Shown here: positions 44,887 to 56,737 of the stretch, piece after piece
Numbering within the stretch: position 1 is the first letter of the stretch
How the letters are laid out: every line of letters starts with the position of its first letter
Assembly: GCA_903813345.2 (NCBI GenBank)
Contig: CAIIXF020000012.1
Span: 22,640,184 to 22,704,183 of the forward strand
Origin: Owenia fusiformis
Lineage: Eukaryota > Annelida > Polychaeta > Sabellida > Oweniidae
Direction of reading: 5' to 3'
DNA: 64,000 nt
Notes under the pieces: model-generated
The model's input: only the letters and a program-made list of their open reading frames with translations
Databases searched by the model: none
Told to the model about the DNA's origin: nothing
Translations under genes and position numbers: made by a program

Positions 44887-46815
44887 ATGACACCGATCCT
44901 GCTCTGCATGGGCCTGGTGCTGCAGATTGGTATACAGTTGACAAAAGGGCAAACCGGAACGAATGGGTAAGTTCCCTCTAGCATGTATACAAATCCGATG
45001 TGCGGCATTTTGTAATTCCTCAACTACAACCACAGTGATAACATTGAATTTACAATAGCCTTTGTCCCAAATTGTTCAAAAATGACCGTCGTAAAAATGT
45101 TCAATAGAAAGGGTTTCCAGGAAACTCACTAAAGAATTACTAGTGAGTAATTTTAGAAAATATGCAAGATTCTCATTAATAAGCTTTTGGACCAGAATCA
45201 GTTTTAAGCAAAATCATACCAGCCATGTTCCAGTATCTAATCAAAGATATTTTTTGACAAAGGTTCGGTTTTCCTCATTGTTAATGTTCGGTCCGTTTGT
45301 TAGTATTCCACAATATTACTAGGTTTACATCACTCGCCATCAGTCATCATTGTAAATAAAATTATATCTCATCCTTCAGGTTACTCGGTTATTAAAGAAT
45401 AAGCATATGTTTGTAGACAGTGGTGCTGTGAAATAGAACTTCGTCCCATCGTCCGTACGATCAGACTCACGATGACAGAGATTGCCTACAGGAATACTAC
45501 AAAAAGAATACTTGACCGGTATGTTCCATGTAATGACACTGACGGAGGTGATACGGGTAGAGGTCAAGGTCAACCTGATAGAGGTTATGGGGGTGGTGGT
45601 CAAGGTCAACCCGATAGAGGTTACGGTGGTAGAGGTCAGGAAGGTAGAGGTCAAGTTCAACCTGATGGAGGTTACGGCGGTAGAGGTCAAAGGCAACCTG
45701 ATAGAGGTCAGGAAGGTAGAGGTCAAGGTGGTTATATTGATAGAGGCCACGGAGGTACAGGCCAGGGATCCAGAGATCCTTACCGAGGTAGAACAGAAGA
45801 TTGGTATAGAGGGCGTACGACCCCAAGTTACATTCCCGACATTAGACCTACCCAACCCCAAAATCGATGTCGATGGAACCGCTGTAATAGGCGTAACAAC
45901 CGAAATGGGCGTAATAACCGCCGAAGGAACCAAGGTGGTCAGAGACGTAGAACCAATACGGGTTCGTTTGATCACGATACGGCTAGCCGAGAATGGGTTG
46001 AACGGCACTTCATGGGATCAACAATCGATCCAATGACTGTCAACCTCGAGAAACTTCGACCTTTATACGAGCGCCACCATTGGTCACAGGTGAGACCGAA
46101 CCAAAGAAGAAGCTCCCTTGGTGGCGATAGAAGAGCAAAGCGACAAGCGGCTTCGCAGACTGGCACAACATATAGACGGCGCACCGTGTCAAACTATTGT
46201 CCAATCTATAAGACGATCACGCAGTAAGTAGAATGTTGCAGTTAATGTATGTAATGCGTAAATCAAATCAAATAAGTGACTCATTTTTTGCTGTAACTTT
46301 TTATATTAGTTAGTTGGTCAAAGATCGCGGTGTATTACACTAACATGGATGATATGCATTAGATATTTTATTTAGAACCAATTATAATTCCTTGAACAAC
46401 AATCTGATACATTCATTTTATTTCACCAGGAGTCATCCTTACACTAGGATCGGATACACTACACGAGAGGACGTCCGCTACCCGTCATGTCCAAATCAGT
46501 ACCTAAAGTGTTGCCCTGGATACGTGCTCATTGGAAATGGTTGTATTGGTGAGTGTAACAGTGGTGTATTTGGTATATTTCCTCCGAGATGTAATGAAAG
46601 TGTATCGATTTGAATTGATGAATAGATTTAATCTGAATGATATTAAATAAACTATTTTAATCACACTGGTTGGAGAATATTTGAGGTTTTCTCGCATCAA
46701 CAGTAAGATTCTTTGTTTTCCTTTTCTTGCAGAAGAACGTCGTGCAGCGGCAGTGAACGAAACGTATCAACGATCAATGGATAACCCACTATTTAAAATA
46801 CTTGGTGGTGCTTAA
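44887..46815 (+). CDS. Secreted Gly/Arg-rich protein with furin site and CCPGY Cys domain, paralogue 2
   Basis: The exons are 44887-44966, 45417-46223, 46430-46548 and 46733-46815. All but exon 2 match paralogue 1 in length, and phases are identical, giving 362 residues. It has a signal peptide, then QWCCEIELRPIVRT (28-41). A long Gly/Arg/Gln/Pro-Asp region (about 70-150) is built from words like GQGQPDRGYGG and GRGQ. An Arg/Asn-rich block follows (RCRWNRCNRRNNRNGRNNRR), then an acidic-to-basic linker. The furin-type RRAKR site ends at residue 269. The C-terminal part (270-362) holds CPIYKTITQ, Cys316, CCPGY (323-327) and Cys334, and ends NPLFKILGGA. The extra length relative to paralogue 1 lies entirely in exon 2. 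An extracellular structural or processed two-chain protein is inferred. AATAAA words begin near 47206, a possible 3' end. Confidence 0.82.
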
Positions 46816-47550
46816 TAGATGTCGTCGAAGCGGTTGAAAGCTTTGGATTAACACTGGAGTGTCATCTCGGATTGCGATTACTGAAACTATCTAAACCCTA
46901 AAACACATTTCCATTGAAACAGTAGCTGTATGTGTTTCACATTATCAATTCCGATCAGGCATGGTCAAAAAGTATCAAGAGAAAACTTGCGACTGAATGA
47001 TTAGAAGTAAAAAATTCACTTTCACGTTTAGTGAATGACCATATCTGTTACATAATAATATGCGTAATGGCTGCGTATGTATTTAAAGATAATATCATCG
47101 TATTATGGAATAGAATCTTGTACATTTTTGTTTTCGAATGATATTGATGTATTGAAGCAAACTTATTTCATTGGTCATTGTATATAACTTACATATCTAT
47201 GCAATAATAAAATAAAATAAAAAGTGTTTATTTCTAAATACATATTGTTCTGTTTGTTGCCAACAATACAAATATAAAACAACAATCATTGTTGAAATAA
47301 CTCCAAAGGCTGTTATGATGTCATGTTCATTCTTGATGTATTTTTTATGATCACTATCAATTTCTGAACTCCAAAAGGAACAAAGACACAATAGCTAACA
47401 TATAACTATTTATATTGTTTTATTTTGGTGTATAATTGAAAGTTAAACGAGACTTATTTATAAGTTGAAGTTTCTACCAAGTTACACTGCATCAAGAGAT
47501 TACGTGAGATGATATTGCGCATGTATCTACTGTAGATCTTCAGTACTAGT
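46816..47550. other. 3' flank of secreted-protein gene 2
   Basis: A run of overlapping AATAAA words lies at 47206-47222, about 390 bases after the stop, and could be the polyadenylation signal. No other gene is visible. Confidence 0.4.
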
Positions 47551-48028
47551 TTAAAGGCCCCATGTAAAGTTTAAACCACTTTGGCTTATATTGTAGTCTT
47601 ACCCACTGTTATCAAAGTGTGATATGTGAAACTTTTTTTTAAATTTCAAAAAGTTCCAAAATTTGTGAATTTATTTAAAACCAACTTTTAGAGGTCACTC
47701 ATATCTTCTAATTAGCCACAATTCATACCAATGCATAGGATTCATCCTCCCATGTTTTTTGCCGAAAAAATTAAGAAAATCGATTGATAAACAAGCGAGA
47801 AATGAACTTATCAGTGCATGAAAATGCATTAAGAAATATTTGATGATTAAGAAATTTCAACTTTTTTGAAAAATGGCGGGAAATTTGAATATTTGAGAAA
47901 TGAAATGCTCACAACTTTTTTTTCAAAATTGTTTTTGTTCAAAAATCTCTAAAATCACTTTTTAAGTCCTGACAAATAGTAAATGAATGATAAAAAAATA
48001 TTTTCAAACTTAAGACGGGGACTTTAAC
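47551..48028. mobile_element. Probable non-autonomous element with short inverted ends
   Basis: The left end (ttaaaggccccatgtaaag) resembles the inverse of the right end (taagacggggactttaac). The interior is AT-rich and non-coding. No target duplication is clear, so this is tentative. Confidence 0.35.
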
Positions 48029-48560
48029 AACCAAAGTTGTCAGATGAATAACCTAAACTTAATGATTTTATATCAAAGATCAAAATGATTCGATTCCAAT
48101 ATATGAAAAGGTTAACCTAAAGTGGTCATCAAAGTCTGAACCCAAACTTGATCCAAAAATTAGAATTTTTCTGAGGGATGGGTTTCAAATGGCGGGCAGG
48201 TAATCTTCAACTTTTAAAGAAATCTCGTTTATCTTTCCATTCTACCTCATTACAGCATCAAGTATCACGTGAGGTCTTTAAAGCCATCTGGACACTTTAG
48301 TCAAATTTTGTGGGAATATTAGTCCCTGTAAATATTTACAAATATCAGACACAAAATTCAGATGTTATTATAAAGATTTTGACAAAGTATTTATTGATAC
48401 AAATCAAAATGATGATTTATTCATCATGAGGACAACACCATACTCGTTTCTCAGTTTGATTTTCAATCACATGAACACATCATACATGTACCTTGGAAAT
48501 CCAAGAAGGCACAACACACCGTATTGATATTTATCAGATGCAAAAATGAAATACGTATAA
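48029..48560. other. Gene-free stretch
   Basis: AT-rich sequence with no recognisable gene or repeat. Confidence 0.3.
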
Positions 48561-49140
48561 CTATTTAATCAGCAACTTGAAACAGGTTAGTAGTGATAGG
48601 AACTGACTTCGCACAGAGTTGTTTGAAGTTTTGACTGATTTCAGGTTTGAATAAATCTCTGCGTCGCAGATTAAACTTGTAGCTGGCACTGCGAGAAAGT
48701 TAAATGTTATCTCGTACATTAGTTCAGCAATTTTGCCAAATGTATCATCATATTCGTCAGAGACTGAGGCCAAATTCTGTTCGTCTATCATTTCCAATGG
48801 ACGCATTAGAGCGATTGTAGCTTTAATAATAGCTTGTGTTTTCTGTAAGCAGATATAACTCGATCGGACATCAGCAGATTTGCTCATTGACCTTGGTCTC
48901 GCTTACATTGGGGGTATTAGATGGCGTTTATATTTGTCAAATTTCAGTTTTTCATCATCATCGTTCATTTGACTGTATGAGAACATCGAAGAGAGCAACC
49001 GCTCCATCACTCAATGGTGGCCCCATTTCTCCATGGGTTTTCACCTTAGCTTGGAGGCTTTGCATCAGCGATGAGGCTTTCCGAGCTGGTTTATCCGATA
49101 GCTCCTCCTGATCCGAAACCTTGGGTTTTTAAGAGATGCT
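48561..49140 (-). pseudogene. Decayed retroelement-type ORF fragment
   Basis: The minus strand shows a 108-residue frame (48887-48561), and in a shifted frame near its end the peptide NLRRRDLFKPEISQNFKQLC, followed by AKSVPITTNLF. The pattern R-R-x-x-L-x-P-x-(x)n-LC-x-(x)-x-P-x-T-x-LF resembles the conserved segment of gag-like proteins from tyrosine-recombinase-type and related retroelements in marine invertebrates. Several stops and at least one frameshift interrupt it. This assignment rests on motif memory only. Confidence 0.35.
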
Positions 49141-49483
49141 TCACACCATCATTGAATTGATCCGAACTTCGATTGAACTAAATGGCATAAACACAACGTT
49201 TTAGATCTCTCAATATTATTGCAATTGTACAAAGGAAAGTTTGGTTCATTTATAATAAGTATCAATAAAGGTATACTTTAATTTTTCTCTATTTTTTACT
49301 TTATTTTTTGGATACACTTTTTAATGAACTCAACTTTCCATTGAATAACTATGATATTGAGAGATCTAAATTAAAATAAATGTTGTATATGCCATTTTGT
49401 TCCAACAATGTTCGGATAATTGGTAGAAAATAACAAAAAACAAATGCAGTTAGAAAACCAGAAAAATCATTATATGAAGGATC

Positions 49484-50591
49484 ATGTTTTTTACAGAATG
49501 TTTTCAATACTGGTTTAAGAGAAAAACAATGTTGAATTCAGTTCACCATATCGCTACCAATCCTTTGGAAGGATATCGTCCTAGCTCCCCATATACGGAT
49601 GGTGTACCTCAGCGTAATTTTTGTATAACTGCATGTATTCAATTTAATGCACATCAGATCACCCAATATGAAATAAAAATGTTTATTCGTGATTACGGAT
49701 GACGTGGAGAGTCTGACTGTGATTAACTATAATATTTACGTTGTATCCGCTGAGAGGGGAAAGTGGTTCGGGTTGAGCAATTCGGGGTTTTTATTGATGT
49801 AACACGCCATTGTGTCCTTGATTGTTGTGCTACAAATGGAAATATACGTCTTAAAAATATTACAAGACTTTTGATCGATCCCAAAGCCGAAGGCAATTGC
49901 AGTAAAAACTAGCCTATGCGGCCAGATTGCTCAAATATTCCGTACGTACAGTTTTTGAATGGGGACACTTGTGCAATAGAATGCGTACTACTGACAAGAT
50001 TGACACCATTGATGCGCACTGTTGAGAAAGACTCATTTATTTTAATTAGGAGTCGCTATTATATAATTAACTCATTGGGAAACGAAGTGAACAAGACAGC
50101 AATACATCCAACAACCATAATAGGAAGGAGATATCGTGGGACTGTCTGTAAACTGTGTTAGCTGTTTGAATCACTTTGAATGAAACCATATTCGGAGCGA
50201 GATTTTGTACTCAATGTGCAACATATATATTTGTTAGTAACTTTTTTAAAGATCGTTCACAAAATTATAAAAGATTGGAGATTTAAAAGAGGTAAGAGAC
50301 TTTTTATTTGTATATTTATGATAAAATGACATTTTTACATATTCCCACTGGTTAATTTGTTTGCTAATACTAAAAATAATCATGTTTTGGAAATCATTGC
50401 ATTTAAGTAAACATAAATTAGAAAATGTTTATCTAATTAAATATATCAAAACTGAAACAGTGTTCAACCTCCGGATAAGAGGTTGTATAGCAGACGTCGA
50501 AAACAATCATAACTTATATCCGGTGGCATTAGATGATAAATCAATTATTTTTAACTTGGAGCATGATTTTAGTCGTTGTTTCTTATCGTAA
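49484..50591 (+). pseudogene. Cluster of decayed Cys-containing ORFs, unknown
   Basis: Three stretches read like real protein but are broken. The frame 49484-49702 includes PQRNFCITACIQFNAHQITQ. A frame from about 49755 contains RHCVLDCCATNGNIRLKNIT, is interrupted by a TAG at 49913-49915, and continues in the same frame to 50161 with GDTCAIECVLL and GTVCKLC. The frame 50361-50591 includes RGCIADVENNHNLYPVALDD. C-x3-C pairs recur (CITAC, CVLDC, CAIEC). I do not recognise the family. It could be a decayed multi-domain secreted protein or part of a mobile element, and the boundaries are uncertain. Confidence 0.3.
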
Positions 50592-50847
50592 CTATACATG
50601 ATAACGTACTGCATTAGATGAGACGCCATATCATAAATGAATGCCTGGAGCATCGTGTGTATAGTTTAAGAGATATCGGACTGCGTGTTGGGTTAGTTGC
50701 TTAATGTTCAAATCAAATTAGCAAGCAAGGACTTGATGAGATTACTAAATGCAGCTGTGTTACTCTTTACAAGTCAAGTCATTTTTGACCAATCAATGAC
50801 AATAATCATTTATTTATTTACATGTGCTTTTTAAGCACTGCATATCA

Positions 50848-51290
50848 AACTCAATACTACATTGTTAAAATTCAAAAAATATACATCGTTCAAATTCAAA
50901 AAATCTAACTTAAAGTAAATCGTTCAAGTTTTAAAAAATCGAACTTGATAAATCGTTCAAACTGAATGCATTGTTCAAATTAAAACAAATCTAACTTAAT
51001 AAATCGTTCAAACTGAATGCATTGTTCAAATTTAAAAAGATCTAACTTAACAAATCGTTCAAATTCAATAAATCGTTTTAAAAAAATCTAACTTGATAAA
51101 TCGTTCAAACTCAATACATTTTTGAAATTCAAAAAGATCTAACCTAAAATAAATCTTTCAAATTCAATAAATCGTTCAAATTCAAAAAGATCTAACTTAA
51201 AATAAATCGTTCAAATTCAATAAATTGTTCAAATTCAAAAAGATCTAACTTAGTAAATCGTTCAAACTCAATAAATTGTTCAAATACCAG
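50848..51290. repeat. Degenerate minisatellite, about 25-50 bp units
   Basis: Alternating words (a)aatcgttcaaa(c/t)tcaa(t), attgttcaaattcaaaaa and gatctaacttaa recur about a dozen times with substitutions and small indels. It is non-coding and AT-rich. Confidence 0.8.
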
Positions 51291-52998
51291 AACTGATCAG
51301 TCCATCACAATTTACATTTTACAAATAATTCTACACAATCGGATTTTCTTAAACCGATCTCCCGCGAACAAAACTCAAGGAAGGCAATCTTAATTATTCA
51401 ATAAAAGGACACGAATGCATAAAGAATGACATGTGTTTATACAATTGAAACAACGTTCTTGGACAATGAAATTAAAAATATGTCTTCATTCCAGCTTATG
51501 AGAAGCAATACAAAAAATCTGTTGTTTTATTCAAGGACCTTATATTCGCTTTTAAATGTTGGATAGGACTATAATAGCACAAGATCTAGGCTTAATGAAA
51601 TCAAGGATAACAAAAGGGATTTATTCTAAACTATTTTTATAAATACTTTACGTAATTGAATGTAAACAAGGGCTTTGGATGGGGATATGTAATGCACGAT
51701 TCACATCGGAATTTTCCCGGGAAAACTTGATTGACTGATTAAATCATTTAGACGATTGAAATTTAGAAAAGATGAAGAATGTCTCAGGATCATAATGTTT
51801 CTCAGTTGCACTAATTTCAATAAAAGTTTAATAGAAACCAAAACGATAAAAGCTCAAATGAAAATGGTAGTCGGGTTGGATTATAAAGGAGTAAGGACAT
51901 ATACAGTATGGAAGAACAGTTGGCAAAGACACTATTTTTGATCCTTTGAAACTAAATTCAAAGTAAGCTGTAGTATTTCACCATAAGGTAAGTGGACTAC
52001 ATACAGAGTATGGACTATTGCTACTCATGACGATTTCGTTTGATATTACGTTTCTTTTTAATCCACAAAATTGATCTAACTTTGAGCAAAGGAAATTGGA
52101 GTATGAACTTGTGATTCCTCTAATATTACGTACTACCATTTGCCCGGGACCTACCCTGCGTGCAGAGTCTAGTTAAACTACAAGACGAAGCTCTCTTTTA
52201 AGAAGTGAAGTCAAACGAATGCAAAGGGTACCCGGGACCATTTGTTACTCCTTTAATTTGTTATTTAAAAAGAAATAATAAAACATAATTTAGCATTAGT
52301 CTAACTCTAACCACATAAAACTTTTAAATGGAATCGCATTTTAATTTGGAAACGCGTTTAAATGTTTGCGAATGATTATGGTCAAAATGGAAAGTTTTAA
52401 AATATTCTTCTCTCGGCAATCTTGTTAGCCAAACCAGTGACATAAAACTGTTTTATATGTCTCTGGCCAAACCAAACACATACGTGAGAGATTTTGGGAA
52501 AACATGCAATGAGTGTGATGGGTTTACTTTGGCGAGGACACAATGTGACAATTGTGAAATCACAAATAAAGAGGTTAAACTAACACTGGTAGGTAGGTAA
52601 GGTCAATAGGAAATACATGTTGTGTGTTCGAAAAATATTGCTTTCCAAGTTGGTAGTGATACACCGTCCATTAACTTATGGATGCAAGTACATGAAGTTC
52701 TAACCAGAAATGTACTCTGAGCTCCAGAAGTTAGCATACAAATTCTACACTCTATAGGAGGAAGCTATGCTTTAGATTTAATGTATGATGCATTATCTGT
52801 TTGATGATAAAATTAAGAAACCTCCACATTTGAGAGAACGTGAACAGTGATATGACTCATACGGATTAATCCCCCGCCCCTCTTTTCCTCTTAAATAAAG
52901 GAGCATTTTTCATTCTTATGCCACCACCAAAAGTGGTGACATACTGTTATAGTCTCCACGGTTTTCGGCGGTCGGCGTTCGAAATCTGTAACGGAGGT
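51291..52998. other. Gene-free stretch
   Basis: Only short frames occur, for example 51756-51941, which has no recognisable motif. A short near-palindromic phrase cccgggacc is repeated at 52143 and 52231 (tttgcccgggacctaccc / ggtacccgggaccatttg). I see no clear gene. Confidence 0.3.
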
Positions 52999-53632
52999 GG
53001 TGTTTGCTTGCATGTTAATGCCGTGTTTGCCTGCATGTTAATGCCTTGTTTGCTTGTTAATGCCTTGTTTGCTTGCATGTTAATGTCGTGTTTGCTTGCA
53101 TGTTAATGCCTTGTTTGCTTGCATGTTAATGCCGTGTTTGCTTGCATGTTAATGCCTTGTTTCCTTACATATTAATGCCTTGTTTGCTTGCATATTAATG
53201 CCTTGTATGTTTGCATGTTAATGCCGTGTTTGCCTGCATGTTAATGCCTTGTTTGCTTGCATGTTAATGCCGTGTTTGCTTACAAGTTAATGCCTTGTTT
53301 ACTTTCATGTAAATACCTGGTTTGCTTGCATGTTAATGCCTTGTTTCCTTACATGTTAATGCCTTGTTTGCTTGCATGTTAATGTCGTGTTTGTTTGCAT
53401 GTTAATGCCTTGTTTCCTTACATGTTAATGCCTTGTTTGCTTGCATATTAATGCCTTGTATGTTTGCATGTTAATGCCTTGTTTGCTTGCATATAAATGC
53501 CTTGTATGTTTGCATGTTCATGCCGTGTTTGCTTACACGTTAATGCCTTGTCTACTTTCATGTTGATACCTGGTTTTCTTGCATGTTAATGCCTTGTTTG
53601 CTTGCATGTTAATGCCTTGTTTGCTTGCTTTT
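52999..53632. repeat. 23-bp minisatellite, about 27 copies
   Basis: The unit tgtttgcttgcatgttaatg plus cct/ccg recurs head-to-tail with variants (ttgtttcc, tgtatgtt, catatta). Because 23 is not a multiple of three, any frame shifts at each copy and soon stops. The short ORF at 52918-53106 is thus not a gene. Confidence 0.92.
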
Positions 53633-56597
53633 GCCATGTCTGTATCTAAATATACATTGTTTGGTATTCATTTTGGTATTATTCTGAACGCAGAAAATTA
53701 CAGAAAATTACAAAACATGTCAAGAGGCATGTGGGAAAGAGGCTTCTAAGGGAAAGTCCTTCCAACAGAATACACAACAGAATCGACATTCGTAAATGTA
53801 AAGCTGTAGATGAACCTATGCGCTTTGTACATTAGCACCTGCCTGAAATGTGAATCAGTTTGTTTTACTTTCTGTTTCTCAATATGTAAATATTATCTCT
53901 GATCCTGAGACTTTTTACAAACACGATCAAAGAATAAATACACTTCCGTGTGAAGTCATTGTCCGTCGTTGTATGTAATCAAACGATTCAGCTTAACCTC
54001 TTGAATACCAAGAGCGACTAATGAACTTATCGAGAAATGTTTCACCAAAATGTCTCTAATTTAACGAGATTACTCCAAATACACAAATAAGGTTCTAAAA
54101 TGTGTAAATGGGTCTGGCTGACTATATTTAACTATATTTACCAAATTACAAATCACACATATAAATGTGTAATAATGTAAACAAATGGCAAAAAATGGCA
54201 AAATGAAAAATGTTCTGGTGACAGAGTGGTTAATGTTTTTACTTTGAGTTATCCATTTATTCACTTATCTGAAGTGTAACTATGGGTTTGAGGGTCAGGA
54301 GTCATAACACTCCCACACCCTTGAAATAAACAGCCATTCAACACTGTGAGGATTTAACATGAGCTTCAATAGGAGGATTATGCACATTTACGGAGCAATT
54401 GAGAATAAAGTGTTGAATTAAGTGTTTTGTACGTTGTACAATTTCCCACGTTGTTATGAATGAGTTAAGGCCTCTAGCTGCGTTTTCATTTTATCATTTC
54501 ATTTTAATTGCCCGAATGAAACATGAAGATAAGTAAAGTTGTTTCGCTACAACCCAATGTGATAAGCTGTTGTAAAAAAAGAAGATAAATATTGGTTGCT
54601 TTGAAAATATTTCAGGATTTGTCTTTGTACATAAGTGAAGATGTCTGAAAATGGATGTGAAAATCGGGGATTGGGGAATTTCTTTCGGGGGGGGAGTGCT
54701 TTGGATCGTGGGTAACGAAAGAGAAGGACCTCCCAAATGAGAAATAATGATTTAGAACTACGTTCATTAACCTATTTTGAAAAATACGTATCGCCCTACA
54801 TCTGTTCGTATATTTCTTTTGAAATCCGATGCCAAGGCAAACTGGACATGTTGGCTCGAAGGATGCGAGGAATTACATATCATAATTAGTTTTCTACAAT
54901 CCTCAATGTAAATTATATCAATACTAGTTTTATTTGAGCTGCGTTTTTTGCATGATCAAATCATGGGCGTTCAACTAGAATTGCTAATTGAAAACCCATG
55001 ATCAAATTCAACAGATTTGCTAAACCCCAAATAAAGTTTTGACCCTCAAGGGCTATACATTTTATGACTTGCCACGGGTGGATAGTTGGATATTTTGGGA
55101 GGGGTTGAAGTATGTAATTAAGAAAAGCCCGAAAAGTTCGATATGTTATTTTCAAATAAAGTATATTGTATTCATTTTCCAAATTGGCAACAGTGAACAG
55201 TGGTCCAAATGGCACCAGTTGTGCAAATCTAAAGAACCCTCGTTTAAGAAAACGTATACGATGGATTCATAATGATAAATGCACCAAACACGGCATGGTT
55301 GTCATGGTTAATATGTTGATGGAGACGTAAAACATGACATGTAAACGTTATCTACAAATTGGCCCATTGCACGAAATCATTTGATTTCAAAATCATATGT
55401 TTATCGTCTATGTTCCTAATGCAGTTCCATCTTGATTCACAAGGTTTTGTTCCATTTTCAATAACTTGAATTTGTATCTTTAAAGACAGTTTCATCTGTA
55501 GAGGACGGAAATATTACAGTCTTGTCTTCGGTGTAAACGTTCCAATCTTTTACCAAATGAAAATCAACGATGCGCATGATATATGAGATGGTTTTATGGA
55601 TTTGTTGTGTATTTTAACCTGAAATGGACCCGTATTCGCATTAGGAATCATAACGAATGGCTGTATGTTTAGCAAATATGAAATAGGCGCGTGGAACCTC
55701 TTACCATCACTGAGGTCTCAGAGTGGGGGTCCTGAAAATGTTTTTATTGTTCAGTTCTGTTGTTCTGATTGACAGCATTCACAATTGCGAACAACAGAAC
55801 TTTGGTTCTCCTAATGTATCGTTGGTGTAATAGACCATTGGCACGCGATGTGATTCAACTAATGTTTTGAAATTGTGTTTTTCCAATTTATGTATCATTT
55901 TACTATTTATGTATCAACTATAGGACTCCATTTCAAATGTACCACTTCATGCTTTCTAACACGCAATCCATTTCTTTATAGATTTATAAATAGGTATTCT
56001 ATAATACGAGGCAAGTCCAAAATAATATATATGTAGTAAAAGTCATTCACTTTCTCTTCATTCACTTCAAAGTTTAACAACCGGAACATCCGGATCGAGT
56101 TGATACCTACTGTACTAATCTTTTACAAGCTATCAGCTATTTCGTGATTGGGACTTTCCTTTGCCAAATTGTGAAGGGTGTCGTTAAGTCTACACACATG
56201 AAGCCATGTAAAATGGGGGACCATGTGCCGTGTCACACCATCGGATTCACTTTGGTAATAGCACCATTGTTATAGACCTCAAGGAGAAAATTATTAAAAC
56301 ATTTTGAAACCCCTTTGCGGCATAGGTGGAACATATGATTTTTCAACTGTATTATTTGCCCTCGTAGATTCTCATTTAAACGAATAAGACTCCATTGAAA
56401 TAATCGAATGGAATCTTTTTGTATTTTTTGAGAAATACGAATTCAAAATGCACAACAGAATTCCAATCCAGATCATCCTTCATTTCATACATGTCATATA
56501 GCAGCGAAGTTCGTAGGAAAGAACAATCAAGAGAGTGACTGACTTAAATATAATTCGCCAGTTAAAATGCTACCCTTTGTATTTATTCAGCAGCAGT
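53633..56597. other. Gene-free stretch
   Basis: About 3 kb of AT-rich DNA. Frames at 54494-54736 (minus) and 54961-55272 (both strands) lack recognisable motifs or convincing splice partners. No RNA gene is recognised. Confidence 0.3.
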
Positions 56598-56670
56598 AAT
56601 TTTTTTTACCAAGCGCTGGGATATGTCAGGTCTCAAATAATTATATCCCAGCGTTTTCGGAAAAAAAATT
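56598..56670. repeat. Hairpin
   Basis: aattttttttaccaagcgctgggata pairs with tatcccagcg, ttttcgg and aaaaaaaatt on the other arm, with a loop of about 20 bases. A small gacagt / actgtc palindrome (acgggacagtg...gactgtcccg) follows at 56672-56704. Confidence 0.7.
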
Positions 56671-56737
56671 ACGGGACAGTGTGTTTCAAAACCTGACTGT
56701 CCCGCGGCTCAAGTTCTACAAAGTGCTCATACGGGAT

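Noticed and set aside
45376-46036. Overlapping frames in exon 2 of secreted-protein gene 2 (minus strand 210 residues; plus strand Val/Glu-rich 184 residues)
   Set aside because: They are shadows of the GGT/AGA/CAA-rich repeat. Only the Gly/Arg frame joins its neighbours in phase and keeps signal peptide, furin site and Cys-rich end.
54961-55272. Overlapping ORFs on opposite strands
   Set aside because: No recognisable domain and no supporting splice sites or paralogue.
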